The notes under the pieces are model-generated. The model worked only from the letters and a program-made list of their open reading frames with translations. It did no database searches and had not been told where the DNA came from. Positions 17,621 through 26,485 of a stretch of DNA of 64,000 nucleotides are shown here, one piece after another. Position 1 is the stretch's first letter. Each line of letters starts with the position of its first letter. The stretch covers positions 72,190 to 136,189 of the forward strand of contig DASUCH010000043.1 of assembly GCA_035762785.1 (NCBI GenBank), read 5' to 3'. A program made the translations under genes and the position numbers. Source of the stretch: TH1177 sp035762785. GTDB taxonomy: Archaea; Thermoproteota; Nitrososphaeria; Nitrososphaerales; Nitrososphaeraceae.

Positions 17621-18493
17621 ATGTATAATAAAAGAAAAATCTCTATAAGAGAACGTCTAGCGGATGCTAATGATATTATAATTCTTCCAGGAGTATATGA
17701 TGCTTTAACGGCTAAAATAGCTGAGGATGTAGGATTTGAAATGGCTTTTCAAACTGGATATGGTGCATCAGCCTCTTTATTAGGATTGCCAGATTTTGGA
17801 TTCTTGAATGCTGGGGAAACTTTGGAAAATGCGAAGAGAATTATTAATGCGGTGAATATCCCAATTCTTGTTGATATAGATACAGGATATGGAAATCCTT
17901 TAAATGTTTGGAAAATTGTTAAAGATTTAGAAAGAATTGGTGCAAAAGGAATTTTTTTAGAAGATCAAGTATGGCCAAAAAGATGTGGTCATATGGCTGG
18001 CAAATCCGTTATTCCAAAAGAAGAATATATTCTCAAATTACATGCTGCCATAGATGCAAGAGAAGATAATGAATTTATCATAGTCGCAAGAACGGATTCC
18101 CTTGCACAATTTGGAATTGAAGAAGCAATACAACGAGGAAAAGACTACAAACGAATTGGAGCAGATGTTATTTTTATAGAAGCACCAAAAACTATTGACC
18201 AAATGAAATTAATTTCAAAAGAAATTAACGCCCCTTTATTAGCAAATATGATTGAGGAAGGAATAACTCCTAATCTAACTGCTGACCAACTGAGAAAAAT
18301 AGGTTTTAAAATGGTCGTTTTTCCGTTATCTTCATTATATTCAGCGGCTTTTGCAATAAAACAAACTCTTAAAACCTTAAAGAAAACAGGTACAACTAGA
18401 GAAGTAAAAAATAAAATGATTACTTTTCAAGAATTCAATGATCTTGTTAACTTATCTCTCTATAAAAACTTAGAAAAAAAATACTCTTCATAG
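17621..18493 (+). CDS. Isocitrate lyase/PEP mutase superfamily enzyme
   Basis: This 290-residue TIM-barrel protein belongs with methylisocitrate lyase (PrpB), carboxyPEP mutase and oxaloacetate decarboxylase. It has the LPGVYDALTAKIAEDVGF start (about 22), the Mg-binding VDIDTGYG (about 88) and KRCGH (about 122), the active-site Cys loop of lyases. VARTDS (about 152) and FIEAPK (about 185) complete the set. KRCGH favours a C-C lyase, such as 2-methylisocitrate lyase or a relative, over a mutase. No propionate-cycle genes are adjacent, so the substrate stays open. Confidence 0.82.
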   Translation: MYNKRKISIRERLADANDIIILPGVYDALTAKIAEDVGFEMAFQTGYGASASLLGLPDFGFLNAGETLENAKRIINAVNIPILVDIDTGYGNPLNVWKIVKDLERIGAKGIFLEDQVWPKRCGHMAGKSVIPKEEYILKLHAAIDAREDNEFIIVARTDSLAQFGIEEAIQRGKDYKRIGADVIFIEAPKTIDQMKLISKEINAPLLANMIEEGITPNLTADQLRKIGFKMVVFPLSSLYSAAFAIKQTLKTLKKTGTTREVKNKMITFQEFNDLVNLSLYKNLEKKYSS

Positions 18494-18579
18494 ACCATAT
18501 TTTTTTCTAATCGATTGTTTTAGTTCAATAATCTCAATCATTATATAGAATATTCAATTGAGTATTATAATAGCCACTA

Positions 18580-19995
18580 ATGCAAAAACTAAAACCAGAT
18601 CTTATTGAACGTATCTCAATTTTGAAAAAGAATGCCAAAATAAATAATTATGATAGTATCTTTAAATTAGACAATAAAATAAAACTAAATAAAAATGCAA
18701 AAAAAAATGTATGGATTGAAGCGTATGGATGCTCAGCCAACCTTGCAGATTCGGAAATTATAGCTGGCACCTTGAATAGTCAGGGGTATAATATTGTGAA
18801 TTGTATTGACGATTCTGATCTTAATATAATTGTAACATGTTCCGTGAAAGATTCTACCGAACATAAAATGCTCCACCGCATTAAACAATTAACTGTTGAC
18901 AATAAACCATTACTAGTAGCTGGATGTCTTACAAAAACAGAACGAAAAAAAATAGAAAAGATTAATCCAAACGTCAGTTTATTAGGCCCAAATTCTTTAG
19001 ATAGATCAGTTGAAGCTGTTGACCTTACATTGTCAAATAATAAACTAGTATTTCTTGATGACTCATCAGCTGAGAAAGTAAACCTACCAAAGATAAGAAT
19101 GAAGAAATCTATTAGTATTGTAGAAATCGCATCAGGTTGTTTAAGTAATTGTTCCTTTTGTCAGACCAAAATTTCAAAGGGTAATCTTAAAAGTTATCGA
19201 CCAGGCTCTATAATTAGCCAAATAAAAAAGGATGTTAAAGATGGCTGTAATGAAATATGGTTAACGTCAACTGACAACGGCTGTTATGGAAGAGATATAA
19301 ACACAAATTTAGTTGAATTATTAAAATTATGTACTCAAATAGAGGGAAATTATAAACTTCGGATTGGAATGCTGAATCCAATGTATTTATCTGAGATATT
19401 ATACGACCTTATCTCGGTCTATAAAAATGAAGAGAAAATATTTAAATTCTTACATATACCAGTCCAAAGTGGCAGTAATAAAATTTTAAAACAGATGTAT
19501 AGAGGTCATGATATTAAAATTTTTAGAAAGGCTATATACGAGTTTCGAAAATTTATTCCAGAAATTACAATAGCAACTGATGTTATAGTAGGTTTTCCAA
19601 ATGAGACCGAGAATGACTTTAAATTGACAATGGATTTAATTAAAGAGTCTGAGCCCGATATCGTAAATATATCAAAATATAGCCAGAGATCAGGTACAGT
19701 TTCTTCAAGATTAAAGAATATAGCTTCTGATCAAAAAAAACTCCGTTCTACGATTTTACATACTCTTTCTCGTGATATCTCAAGAAGGAGAAATATTCTC
19801 TGGAAAGGATGGATTGGCGATGTTTATATTGATGAAATAACAAATACGTTAGTACAGGGAAGAAATTACGCATATAAATCAGTGATTATAAATAACGCTG
19901 ATACCTTAAACCTAGGTGTTGGACAAATAATTAAGGTTAAGGTGATTGACTCTTCTCAATATTCACTTTTTGCAGAATTCTTAAATTTCAAATAG
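18580..19995 (+). CDS. tRNA methylthiotransferase, MtaB/CDKAL1 type (radical SAM)
   Basis: This enzyme probably adds a methylthio group to t6A37 of tRNAs decoding ANN codons. The N-terminal MTTase domain supplies three cluster cysteines in EAYGCSANLADSE (about 51), VTCSVKDS (about 87) and VAGCLTK (about 112). The radical SAM domain has SGCLSNCSFCQTK (about 188), the CxxxCxxC motif for the second 4Fe-4S cluster, and the conserved HIPVQSGSNKIL. A TRAM-like RNA-binding end follows. Length (471) and order fit the archaeal/eukaryotic e-MtaB group better than bacterial MiaB. Confidence 0.9.
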   Translation: MQKLKPDLIERISILKKNAKINNYDSIFKLDNKIKLNKNAKKNVWIEAYGCSANLADSEIIAGTLNSQGYNIVNCIDDSDLNIIVTCSVKDSTEHKMLHRIKQLTVDNKPLLVAGCLTKTERKKIEKINPNVSLLGPNSLDRSVEAVDLTLSNNKLVFLDDSSAEKVNLPKIRMKKSISIVEIASGCLSNCSFCQTKISKGNLKSYRPGSIISQIKKDVKDGCNEIWLTSTDNGCYGRDINTNLVELLKLCTQIEGNYKLRIGMLNPMYLSEILYDLISVYKNEEKIFKFLHIPVQSGSNKILKQMYRGHDIKIFRKAIYEFRKFIPEITIATDVIVGFPNETENDFKLTMDLIKESEPDIVNISKYSQRSGTVSSRLKNIASDQKKLRSTILHTLSRDISRRRNILWKGWIGDVYIDEITNTLVQGRNYAYKSVIINNADTLNLGVGQIIKVKVIDSSQYSLFAEFLNFK

Positions 19996-20126
19996 CTTTA
20001 TGTAATAGAACTTTTTAATAAATAATATTAAGGAGTTTTATATGTGACCATTATGAATGTTTATTTAATTCTTATTTTTCTTCTAAATATAAAAACTAAT
20101 TTATATATTAAAATTATTTATAGTGT

Positions 20127-20306
20127 ATGTTCTGCAGTTGCAGATGTATAAAATGTAAAAGTACAAATTTAGAATACTTTGCCTTTAAAGATTCTGATGG
20201 ATTTGAAGAAATTCATCATACGTGTAGATCATGTAAAACTCATTTTAACCATCTTGATGGTGATACCTACGATCATTGTGAAATATGCAATTATAACGAT
20301 AAATAA
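20127..20306 (+). CDS. Small zinc-ribbon protein (59 residues)
   Basis: The frame from ATG 20127 to TAA 20304-20306 encodes MFCSCRCIKCKSTNL and later TCRSCKTHF and HCEICNYNDK. This gives three CxxC pairs plus further Cys and His residues, enough for one or two zinc sites. It sits 131 bases after the methylthiotransferase gene and before eL39. Composition is clearly protein-like. The family is not recognised; a ribosome- or RNA-associated zinc protein is a guess from size and context. Confidence 0.6.
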   Translation: MFCSCRCIKCKSTNLEYFAFKDSDGFEEIHHTCRSCKTHFNHLDGDTYDHCEICNYNDK

Positions 20307-20566
20307 TTTTAGTTTAGATTATGTTTTAAAACTATCTGTTAATTTTTTATGATATGATCCATTGCATTTATTCTTTTCAACAATTTTAACTTTCTTAATA
20401 TCTTTTATATTTTTACTTGTATGAAAGAATTCAAAACACAGGCGACAGAGTTCTGCCATACTTTAAACTTGACTTACTGTTATGTTATACTATCTGTAAT
20501 TTTATTATATAACTTGAACATTACATATCAACACTTAAAAGTAAGAAATAGCATTCTTTTACTGGA

Positions 20567-20725
20567 ATGGCCGCCAGAAAGAATACATCTAGAAAGAAAA
20601 GATTAATTAGGAAAATTAAACAGAATAGGCCTGTACCGGCATGGGTTATTATTAAGACGCATAGACAAGTACGATCTAATCCAAAACGTAGACTATGGAG
20701 AAGATCCGATGTTAACGTAGGATAA
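20567..20725 (+). CDS. rpl39e: Ribosomal protein eL39
   Basis: This 52-residue basic protein of the large ribosomal subunit lines the peptide exit tunnel. From the ATG at 20567 it reads MAARKNTSRKKRLIRK, with the family-typical PVPAWVIIKT and NPKRRLWRRSDV near the end. Length and charge match eL39 exactly. The stop is 17 bases before the eL31 gene, the usual archaeal pairing. The frame is short and overlaps a spurious longer one. Confidence 0.95.
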   Translation: MAARKNTSRKKRLIRKIKQNRPVPAWVIIKTHRQVRSNPKRRLWRRSDVNVG

Positions 20726-20742
20726 CGGATGGTGATTTAGGA

Positions 20743-21060
20743 ATGTCAAAATCTGATGAGAATACAACCCATGTATTTACCATTAATCTTGGAAAGGCGT
20801 GGTTAACTCCTCAATATCGACGAACTGATAGAGTAATTAATATGATTAAGGAATTTGCCAAACGTCATATGAAAAATGAAAATATAAAAATAGATCAAGA
20901 GTTAAATAAAGAAATCTGGAAACAAGGCAAAACAAATCCACCAAGAAAGGTGCGTGTACGAATGTCCCTTGATGATAACGTTGTTTTAGTATCATCCTAT
21001 CAAGAAAGTTCAAAGGAAAAAGAAGTAAAGAACGACGAGAATAAGGAAGAAGGTACTTAA
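20743..21060 (+). CDS. rpl31e: Ribosomal protein eL31
   Basis: eL31 sits near the polypeptide exit of the large subunit. The 105-residue protein shows the family order: FTINLGKAWLTPQYRRTDRV (residues about 12-31), a helix with IKEFAKRHMK, then WKQGKTNPPRKVRVRM. The last 20 residues form a charged tail. It follows eL39 closely, as in other archaea. The usual next gene, eIF6, is not here: the next genes are on the opposite strand. Confidence 0.95.
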   Translation: MSKSDENTTHVFTINLGKAWLTPQYRRTDRVINMIKEFAKRHMKNENIKIDQELNKEIWKQGKTNPPRKVRVRMSLDDNVVLVSSYQESSKEKEVKNDENKEEGT

Positions 21061-21145
21061 CAGATACTACAATATCATATATTTTCTATTCTTAAATTCT
21101 GGTTGTAAATTTTATTTTTATCAGGACAATTTCCCTTGAAATCCA

Positions 21146-21454
21146 TTAAATAAATGGAATTTCCTTGGATGATGACTTATCATTTTCCTCAGGATGAATT
21201 CTGTGTTTTCTAGCTAATAATAATAATATACCACTAAACAGTAGTAGCACTAGTGCTAACCCTTGAGCTCCTCCATTAGGAATAAAAATCAGATAAGTAA
21301 CTGAAAATACAATACATGAAAAAGCCTGTAAACAATATTGGATAGATGGAACTAACTTTGCTTTTTTTGCAAAAAATGTAATTCCAAATAGAGCTATACT
21401 AGGATAAATTGTTAGCAAAATAAACTGGTCAATATCTATTTCATTATGTGTCAA
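21146..21454 (-). CDS. Small membrane protein, hypothetical
   Basis: The 102-residue product has three predicted membrane helices: about 10-30 (FILLTIYPSIALFGITFFA), 38-60 and 64-82 (LALVLLLFSGILLLLA). A charged tail (KHRIHPEENDKSSS) follows. No catalytic or binding motif is seen. It lies 53 bases downstream of gins51 on the same strand and could share its transcript. Confidence 0.55.
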   Translation of the reverse strand: MTHNEIDIDQFILLTIYPSIALFGITFFAKKAKLVPSIQYCLQAFSCIVFSVTYLIFIPNGGAQGLALVLLLFSGILLLLARKHRIHPEENDKSSSKEIPFI

Positions 21455-21507
21455 TATTTTAATAAATATTATTCATAATATTTTTCTTTCCTTCAAATAA
21501 TTAAATT

Positions 21508-22089
21508 TTAATCAAAGATAGGAGCGATTTCAATTGCAATTTTATTATTAACAAGAGATAATGCATTTTCAAAAGGTAAATTTGCCACATCGTCAACACT
21601 AAAAGGTCCATATTTATACATATCAACTCCAACAAATTGCTCCATTGGTTTTACAAATATAATTAGTAATTTTTTTTGTTTTATTGTATCTGTTATTTTT
21701 TCTAAAATCTTTGCCTGGCCATTAGTTATTAAGGTCGCTATTTCCTTTCTCTTTCTTTTTGACTGAATTTCTCCATCGACTATAAATTTTTCTTCATCTG
21801 TCATTTTAGAATATCCTATCTCTAAATTTGAGTTGATATTTCCTAAAAGTATTTTTTCTATTCTGATTTGCAGTAATAGATTGGATATTATCGATAAATT
21901 TTCAATAATTTTCTGCACAATTTTTCTTCCAAGAATGTCATATTCTTTAGCCTTTAAATTTCCAATTGTAATAGCTAATCTCTGGTATGTATCATAAGGT
22001 ATATCCTGCAACGAAGTAATTTGATATTCTTTTACAAGAATATTATATGCCATTTCTAATGTAAAGTATTCATCCAAATTCTCAGACAT
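21508..22089 (-). CDS. gins51: DNA replication GINS subunit Gins51 (Sld5/Psf1 type)
   Basis: GINS joins MCM and the Cdc45/RecJ-like protein in the replicative helicase complex. This 193-residue protein has the helical A domain (about 1-125) followed by the small beta-rich B domain at the end, with FVGVDMYKYGPFSVDDVANLP (here about residues 152-172), highly typical of archaeal Gins51. A TATA-like element near 22118-22125 stands about 30 bases before its ATG, suggesting a nearly leaderless mRNA. The Gins23 partner is not in the window. Confidence 0.85.
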   Translation of the reverse strand: MSENLDEYFTLEMAYNILVKEYQITSLQDIPYDTYQRLAITIGNLKAKEYDILGRKIVQKIIENLSIISNLLLQIRIEKILLGNINSNLEIGYSKMTDEEKFIVDGEIQSKRKRKEIATLITNGQAKILEKITDTIKQKKLLIIFVKPMEQFVGVDMYKYGPFSVDDVANLPFENALSLVNNKIAIEIAPIFD

Positions 22090-22189
22090 TAAATTAATAT
22101 GGTAGCTTATTCAAGTTATAAATAATTCCGTTTTCTATTAAAATTTCTGAAAGCCTTAATTATGAGATCCTTAATTATTACCATCTGAT

Positions 22190-23656
22190 TTGCCATATAA
22201 GATTATTGAAGGAAAAATTGAACAACAACACTTTAGCGCTGATGATGTTATGGATAAATTAGAAAAAGACGATATCAAGTTTATAGATTTACAATTTACT
22301 GGCCTTTTTGGAAAATTTCATCATATTACTATTTCTGCAGATATGTTTAAAAAAACTGATTTTGAAAATGGATTACCAAAAGTCGATGGTTCTTCAATCC
22401 GTGGATTTACTGAAATTCATGAATCAGATTTAATTGTTAGACCAGACCCTTCTACTTATGCTATTATTCCTTGGATAGAGGATTATAAAACCTGCAGATT
22501 GATTTGCGATATTTTGAGGGGAGGATCTAATAGAATACAATTTTTGCGCGATCCTCGAGGTATAGCAAAGAAGGCTGAAAAATATGTTAATGAGAGTGGT
22601 TATTGTTTATCATATTGGGGACCAGAAGTCGAATTTTTTGTTTTTGATAAATTGTTCGTAAATACCCTTACCCCATATCATGGTCAAAGTTATGAAATAA
22701 TTTCGAAAGAAGCTCCTTGGGCTTCTGATGGCTTTGGATATACCATGAATCTAAAGGAAGGTTACCTACCTAGTACTCCAGGGGATAGTCTAATGGGTTT
22801 TCGAAATGAATGTGTAGATATTCTTAGTAATAATTTTGGTATAGCATGTGATGCACATCATCATGAAGTTGCAACAGCTGGACAATGTGAAATAGATATA
22901 CGATATGATACATTAGTAAATGCTGCAGATTCTGTCCAGAGCTATAAATATATTGTAAAAAATGTGGCCAAAAAACACAATATGATAGCTACTATGATGC
23001 CAAAGCCAATAGCACTAGATAATGGATCTGGTTTACATGTTAATATCAGCCTTTGGAATGATAACACGAACTTATTTTTTGACCAAAATGATGAATATGC
23101 AGAAATGTCTGACTTAGCTAGATACTTTTGTGGAGGTATATTAGAGCATTCTTTTGCACTTGCCGCAATTGTAGCCCCAACTACCAACTCATATAGACGA
23201 TTAGTTCCAGGATATGAAGCTCCTGTGTATGTTGCTTGGAGTACTGGTAATAGATCAGCTATAATACGTATTCCAGGACATTTTAGAGGAGAAAAATTTG
23301 CCAATATGAAAAGAATTGAATTTCGTGCTCCTGATCCTTCTTGTAATCCATATTTAGCTTTTTCTTGTATTGTTGCAGCTGGTTTAGATGGAATAAAGAA
23401 AAAAACATCTATCGGTGATCCCATTGATGAAGATATTTTCAAAATGACCTCCAAACGTAGACGTCAACTCGGAATCAAACAATTACCAACTAGTTTATTA
23501 CATGCATCTGAGGCTTTAGACTCGGATAAAGAGTTTCTTAAACCCTTATTTGATGGCTCAGTAATTGAAAGATTGATAGAGCATTCAACAAATGAATCCA
23601 GAGAAGTTACTTTAAGACCTCATCCACATGAATTTTCTCTATATGCCGATGTATAA
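22190..23656 (+). CDS. glnA: Glutamine synthetase, type I
   Basis: This enzyme makes glutamine from glutamate, ammonia and ATP, the main ammonia-assimilation step. The 488-residue protein shows FIDLQFTGLFGKFHHI (about 33), DGSSIRGF (about 66), the WGPEVEFF metal-binding strand, HHEVATAGQCEID, GSGLHVNISLW and the NRSAIIRIP loop. No Tyr adenylylation loop of the enterobacterial kind is obvious. Start: TTG at 22190 gives MPYKIIEG; the first in-frame ATG at 22250 would leave MDKLEKDDIKF and is a possible alternative. Confidence 0.95.
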   Translation: MPYKIIEGKIEQQHFSADDVMDKLEKDDIKFIDLQFTGLFGKFHHITISADMFKKTDFENGLPKVDGSSIRGFTEIHESDLIVRPDPSTYAIIPWIEDYKTCRLICDILRGGSNRIQFLRDPRGIAKKAEKYVNESGYCLSYWGPEVEFFVFDKLFVNTLTPYHGQSYEIISKEAPWASDGFGYTMNLKEGYLPSTPGDSLMGFRNECVDILSNNFGIACDAHHHEVATAGQCEIDIRYDTLVNAADSVQSYKYIVKNVAKKHNMIATMMPKPIALDNGSGLHVNISLWNDNTNLFFDQNDEYAEMSDLARYFCGGILEHSFALAAIVAPTTNSYRRLVPGYEAPVYVAWSTGNRSAIIRIPGHFRGEKFANMKRIEFRAPDPSCNPYLAFSCIVAAGLDGIKKKTSIGDPIDEDIFKMTSKRRRQLGIKQLPTSLLHASEALDSDKEFLKPLFDGSVIERLIEHSTNESREVTLRPHPHEFSLYADV

Positions 23657-23717
23657 AATTTAATGACGGACTTCAGTTAGTGATAATTAAAAATTAATTT
23701 ATTAATTTTATGTATTC

Positions 23718-24002
23718 TTAAAGGTCATCAATTTTCTTTGCTAAAATGAAGTCATATTCACTTAACCCATTAATTTTGTGTGTAGATAAAAAAATTTTCA
23801 CTTTATTAAAAACATTAAATAATTCTGGATGGTGATCCAATTTTTCTGATTCTAATGCTATCTTGGTAATAAAACCAAAGGCTTGAGTAAAATTTTTAAA
23901 TTCAAAAGATTTACATAATTTACCTTGTTGGATCTCCCAGTTGCTTATTTCTTTTAACTTTATTGCAATTTCATTATCAGTAAGCTTTTTATAATTATTC
24001 AA
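23718..24002 (-). CDS. Pterin-4a-carbinolamine dehydratase family protein
   Basis: This 94-residue protein has the family's active-site signature EKLDHHPELFNVFNKVKI (about 53-70) and the later THKINGLSEYDFILAKKID. The His pair and the following His are the catalytic set for dehydrating 4a-hydroxytetrahydropterin. In thaumarchaea, as in many archaea, no aromatic hydroxylase is nearby, so a role in another pterin pathway or a moonlighting function is possible. It is convergent with glnA. Confidence 0.88.
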   Translation of the reverse strand: MNNYKKLTDNEIAIKLKEISNWEIQQGKLCKSFEFKNFTQAFGFITKIALESEKLDHHPELFNVFNKVKIFLSTHKINGLSEYDFILAKKIDDL

Positions 24003-24122
24003 CTAAAAATATTTACTTGTTGACTATTAATGTATTTTACTATAATTGTTGATTACAACAAAATATTGATGTTTTTATGTTTTCTGGTATTCCTAGAAGA
24101 GATTCATTTTATGGTAATCGAA

Positions 24123-24131
24123 ATATAAATA
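24123..24131 (+). promoter_or_regulatory. TATA box of the EF-1 alpha gene
   Basis: The stretch atataaata lies about 25-33 bases before the ATG at 24156, which fits an archaeal promoter with a nearly leaderless mRNA. A TTG at 24138 in the same frame would lie between TATA box and transcription start and is therefore unlikely to be used. Confidence 0.55.
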
Positions 24132-24155
24132 AAGCAGTTGAATACTCTTCCGTGT

Positions 24156-25463
24156 ATGAGCTCAAGCAAAAAACCACATATGAATCTCGTGGTTACAGGA
24201 CATGTAGATAATGGTAAATCTACTATTGTAGGCCATTTAATGGTTGATTTAGGAGTTATTGATCAAAGGACTATAGAACAATTTGCAAAAGAATCAGAAG
24301 CGACTGGTAAGGGTGATACTTTCAAATATGCATGGGTTTTAGACAGTATTAAAGATGAAAGAGATCGGGGAATTACCATAGATTTAGCTTTTCAGAAATT
24401 TGAAACTACTAAGTTCTTCTTTACATTAATTGATGCCCCTGGCCATAGGGACTTTATTAAAAACATGATAACAGGTGCCTCAGAAGCTGATGTGGCAATT
24501 TTAGTTATTTCCACGAAACCAGGGGAAACGGAAGCCGCAACGGAACCCGGAGGTCAAGCTAGAGAACATGCATTTCTATGTAGAACATTAGGAGTAGGCC
24601 AAGTAGTTGTTGCATTAAATAAAATGGATGATTCCAACTATTCAGAAGCTAGATATAATGAAGTCAAAAGTATTGCAGAAAAAATGCTCAAAATGGTAGG
24701 TTATAACACTAGTAAAGTAAATTTTGTTCCTGTTTCTGGATGGAAAGGTGATAATTTAGCAAAAAAATCTGAAAATATGGGTTGGTATAAGGGATCGACC
24801 TTATTAGAAGCACTTGATTCTTTCGAGCCCCCAGAAAAACCAATTGGTAAACCATTAAGAATTCCAATCCAAGATGTATATTCAATTACTGGTGTAGGTA
24901 CCGTACCAGTAGGGAGAGTAGAAACAGGTGTTGTCAAAGCTAATGATAAGGTGATAGTCATGCCTGCAGGAGTATCTGGAGAAGTTAAATCTATAGAAAC
25001 TCATCATACTCAGATGAATTCAGCGGAAGCAGGAGATAATATAGGATTTAATTTAAGAGGAATTGACAAAAAATCTATCCATAGAGGAGACGTTATAGGA
25101 CATCCAGATAAACCTCCAAGTGTTGCTAAAGAATTTGAAGCTCAAATAATAGTAATCCATCATCCAACTGCTATGGCGCCAGGTTACACCCCAGTTTTAC
25201 ATGCTCATACAGCACAAGTCGCCGCGACTTTATCAGATTTTGTTGCAAAAATTGATCCTAAAACTGGTGGAGTTTTGGAAGAAAAACCAAAATTTCTTAA
25301 GACAGGTGATGCAGCGATTGTAAGAATTAGACCAGTGAGACCTCTTGCTATAGAAACTTTCAAAGAATTCCCTGAAATCGGTAGATTTGCATTAAGAGAT
25401 ATGGGTACTACGATTGCTGCTGGAGTTATTAAATCCATTACAGAAAAATATGAAAAGAAGTGA
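24156..25463 (+). CDS. tuf: Translation elongation factor 1 alpha
   Basis: EF-1A brings aminoacyl-tRNA to the ribosomal A site as a GTP complex. From the ATG at 24156 the protein starts MSSSKKPHMNLV and reads GHVDNGKST (G1), RDRGITID (switch I), DAPGHRDF (G3) and NKMD (G4), followed by two beta-barrel domains. Length is about 435 residues. An upstream in-frame TTG (24138) is rejected because of the TATA box position. The uS10 gene follows after 15 bases, as usual in archaea. Confidence 0.97.
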   Translation: MSSSKKPHMNLVVTGHVDNGKSTIVGHLMVDLGVIDQRTIEQFAKESEATGKGDTFKYAWVLDSIKDERDRGITIDLAFQKFETTKFFFTLIDAPGHRDFIKNMITGASEADVAILVISTKPGETEAATEPGGQAREHAFLCRTLGVGQVVVALNKMDDSNYSEARYNEVKSIAEKMLKMVGYNTSKVNFVPVSGWKGDNLAKKSENMGWYKGSTLLEALDSFEPPEKPIGKPLRIPIQDVYSITGVGTVPVGRVETGVVKANDKVIVMPAGVSGEVKSIETHHTQMNSAEAGDNIGFNLRGIDKKSIHRGDVIGHPDKPPSVAKEFEAQIIVIHHPTAMAPGYTPVLHAHTAQVAATLSDFVAKIDPKTGGVLEEKPKFLKTGDAAIVRIRPVRPLAIETFKEFPEIGRFALRDMGTTIAAGVIKSITEKYEKK

Positions 25464-25478
25464 AAGTGAAATATTATA

Positions 25479-25787
25479 ATGCCCCAGGAAGCTAGAATAA
25501 AACTAACAAGCACTAATCTTTCTACCTTAGAAGGTGTTTGTTCTGAAATAAGAGGAATCGGTGAAAAAAGTGGTATAAATTTAAAAGGTCCTTATCCACT
25601 TCCTACAAAAAAAATGAAAGTAGTAACAAGGAAATCTCCATGTGGACAAGGGACAAATACCTGGGATAAATATGAGTTAAGGATTCATAGACGAGTAATT
25701 GATTTAGGTGCGGATGATAAAGCTATTAGACAGCTTATGAGATTGAGAATACCTGATGATGTCTATATAGAAGTATCTCTCACTTAA
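25479..25787 (+). CDS. rps10: Ribosomal protein uS10
   Basis: uS10 is a small-subunit head protein. The 102-residue product has the family pattern ARIKLTSTNLSTLEGVC, GPYPLPTKKMKVVTRKSPCG and YELRIHRRVIDL. It follows EF-1 alpha with a 15-base gap, probably one operon. Length and motifs are normal. Confidence 0.96.
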   Translation: MPQEARIKLTSTNLSTLEGVCSEIRGIGEKSGINLKGPYPLPTKKMKVVTRKSPCGQGTNTWDKYELRIHRRVIDLGADDKAIRQLMRLRIPDDVYIEVSLT

Positions 25788-25872
25788 ATTTTTATAATTA
25801 TGTCTAACAAATAATCTTTTAACAATTTTTTACCGTATTATGGATAACCTCTATTAATATTAAAAATATAAA

Positions 25873-26442
25873 ATGAAATTATTCTGTTCATTAGTATTAT
25901 TACAATCATTTTTAATTCTATTTTTTAACTTCAATCAAATTTTTGCAGAATCATCTATCGTTACAAATGATTTTAAATTGTATGAAAATAAAAAATATTC
26001 TGTGGAATTAATGTATCCATCAAATTGGACATATGTTGAATTTAAAGATCAATTTTCGGATAATGATCTCTCTATAATAATTAGTTTCATTTCTCCACTA
26101 GAGTCTTCTCTAGATACATTTCAGGAATATTTTACTATTAAATCAAAAATTCTAGATCCAGAAAATACTTTTTCCAAGCACTTCAGTTCATATTCAGAAA
26201 AACTAATGAAAACTATAACGAATATAAATATAACAAATGTAGAAGTTAAGTCCAACCTAAATAAATATATACAATATACATTTTCGCCTCCACAATCGGG
26301 ATTAGTTATAAATAAAGATGAATATATTTTTCTAAAAAACCCTAATAATGTATTTCATATTGAATTCAGTTCTAATAGTGGTGATTATAAAACATTCAAG
26401 CCATTGATTAATAAAATAATATCATACTTTCGTATTACTTAA
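25873..26442 (+). CDS. Secreted PsbP-like protein, hypothetical
   Basis: The 189-residue protein has a Sec-type signal peptide (about residues 1-25, with LVLLQSFLILFFNF). The mature part shows YENKKYSVELMYPSNWTYVEF and then alternating strands and helices, resembling the PsbP/Mog1-like fold seen in many exported archaeal proteins. No catalytic residues are evident. Function unknown; probably extracellular or membrane-associated. Confidence 0.6.
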   Translation: MKLFCSLVLLQSFLILFFNFNQIFAESSIVTNDFKLYENKKYSVELMYPSNWTYVEFKDQFSDNDLSIIISFISPLESSLDTFQEYFTIKSKILDPENTFSKHFSSYSEKLMKTITNINITNVEVKSNLNKYIQYTFSPPQSGLVINKDEYIFLKNPNNVFHIEFSSNSGDYKTFKPLINKIISYFRIT

Positions 26443-26485
26443 CATTACATAGGAAATTATAAAAAAGTAATTGAAAAGAAAACCT

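Noticed and set aside
20421..20606. 61-codon plus-strand frame overlapping the start of eL39
   Set aside because: It overlaps a certain ribosomal gene in another frame, has no family likeness and contains the eL39 start region.
22942..23454. 170-codon open frame antisense to glnA
   Set aside because: It mirrors a highly conserved gene, and its translation has no domain pattern.
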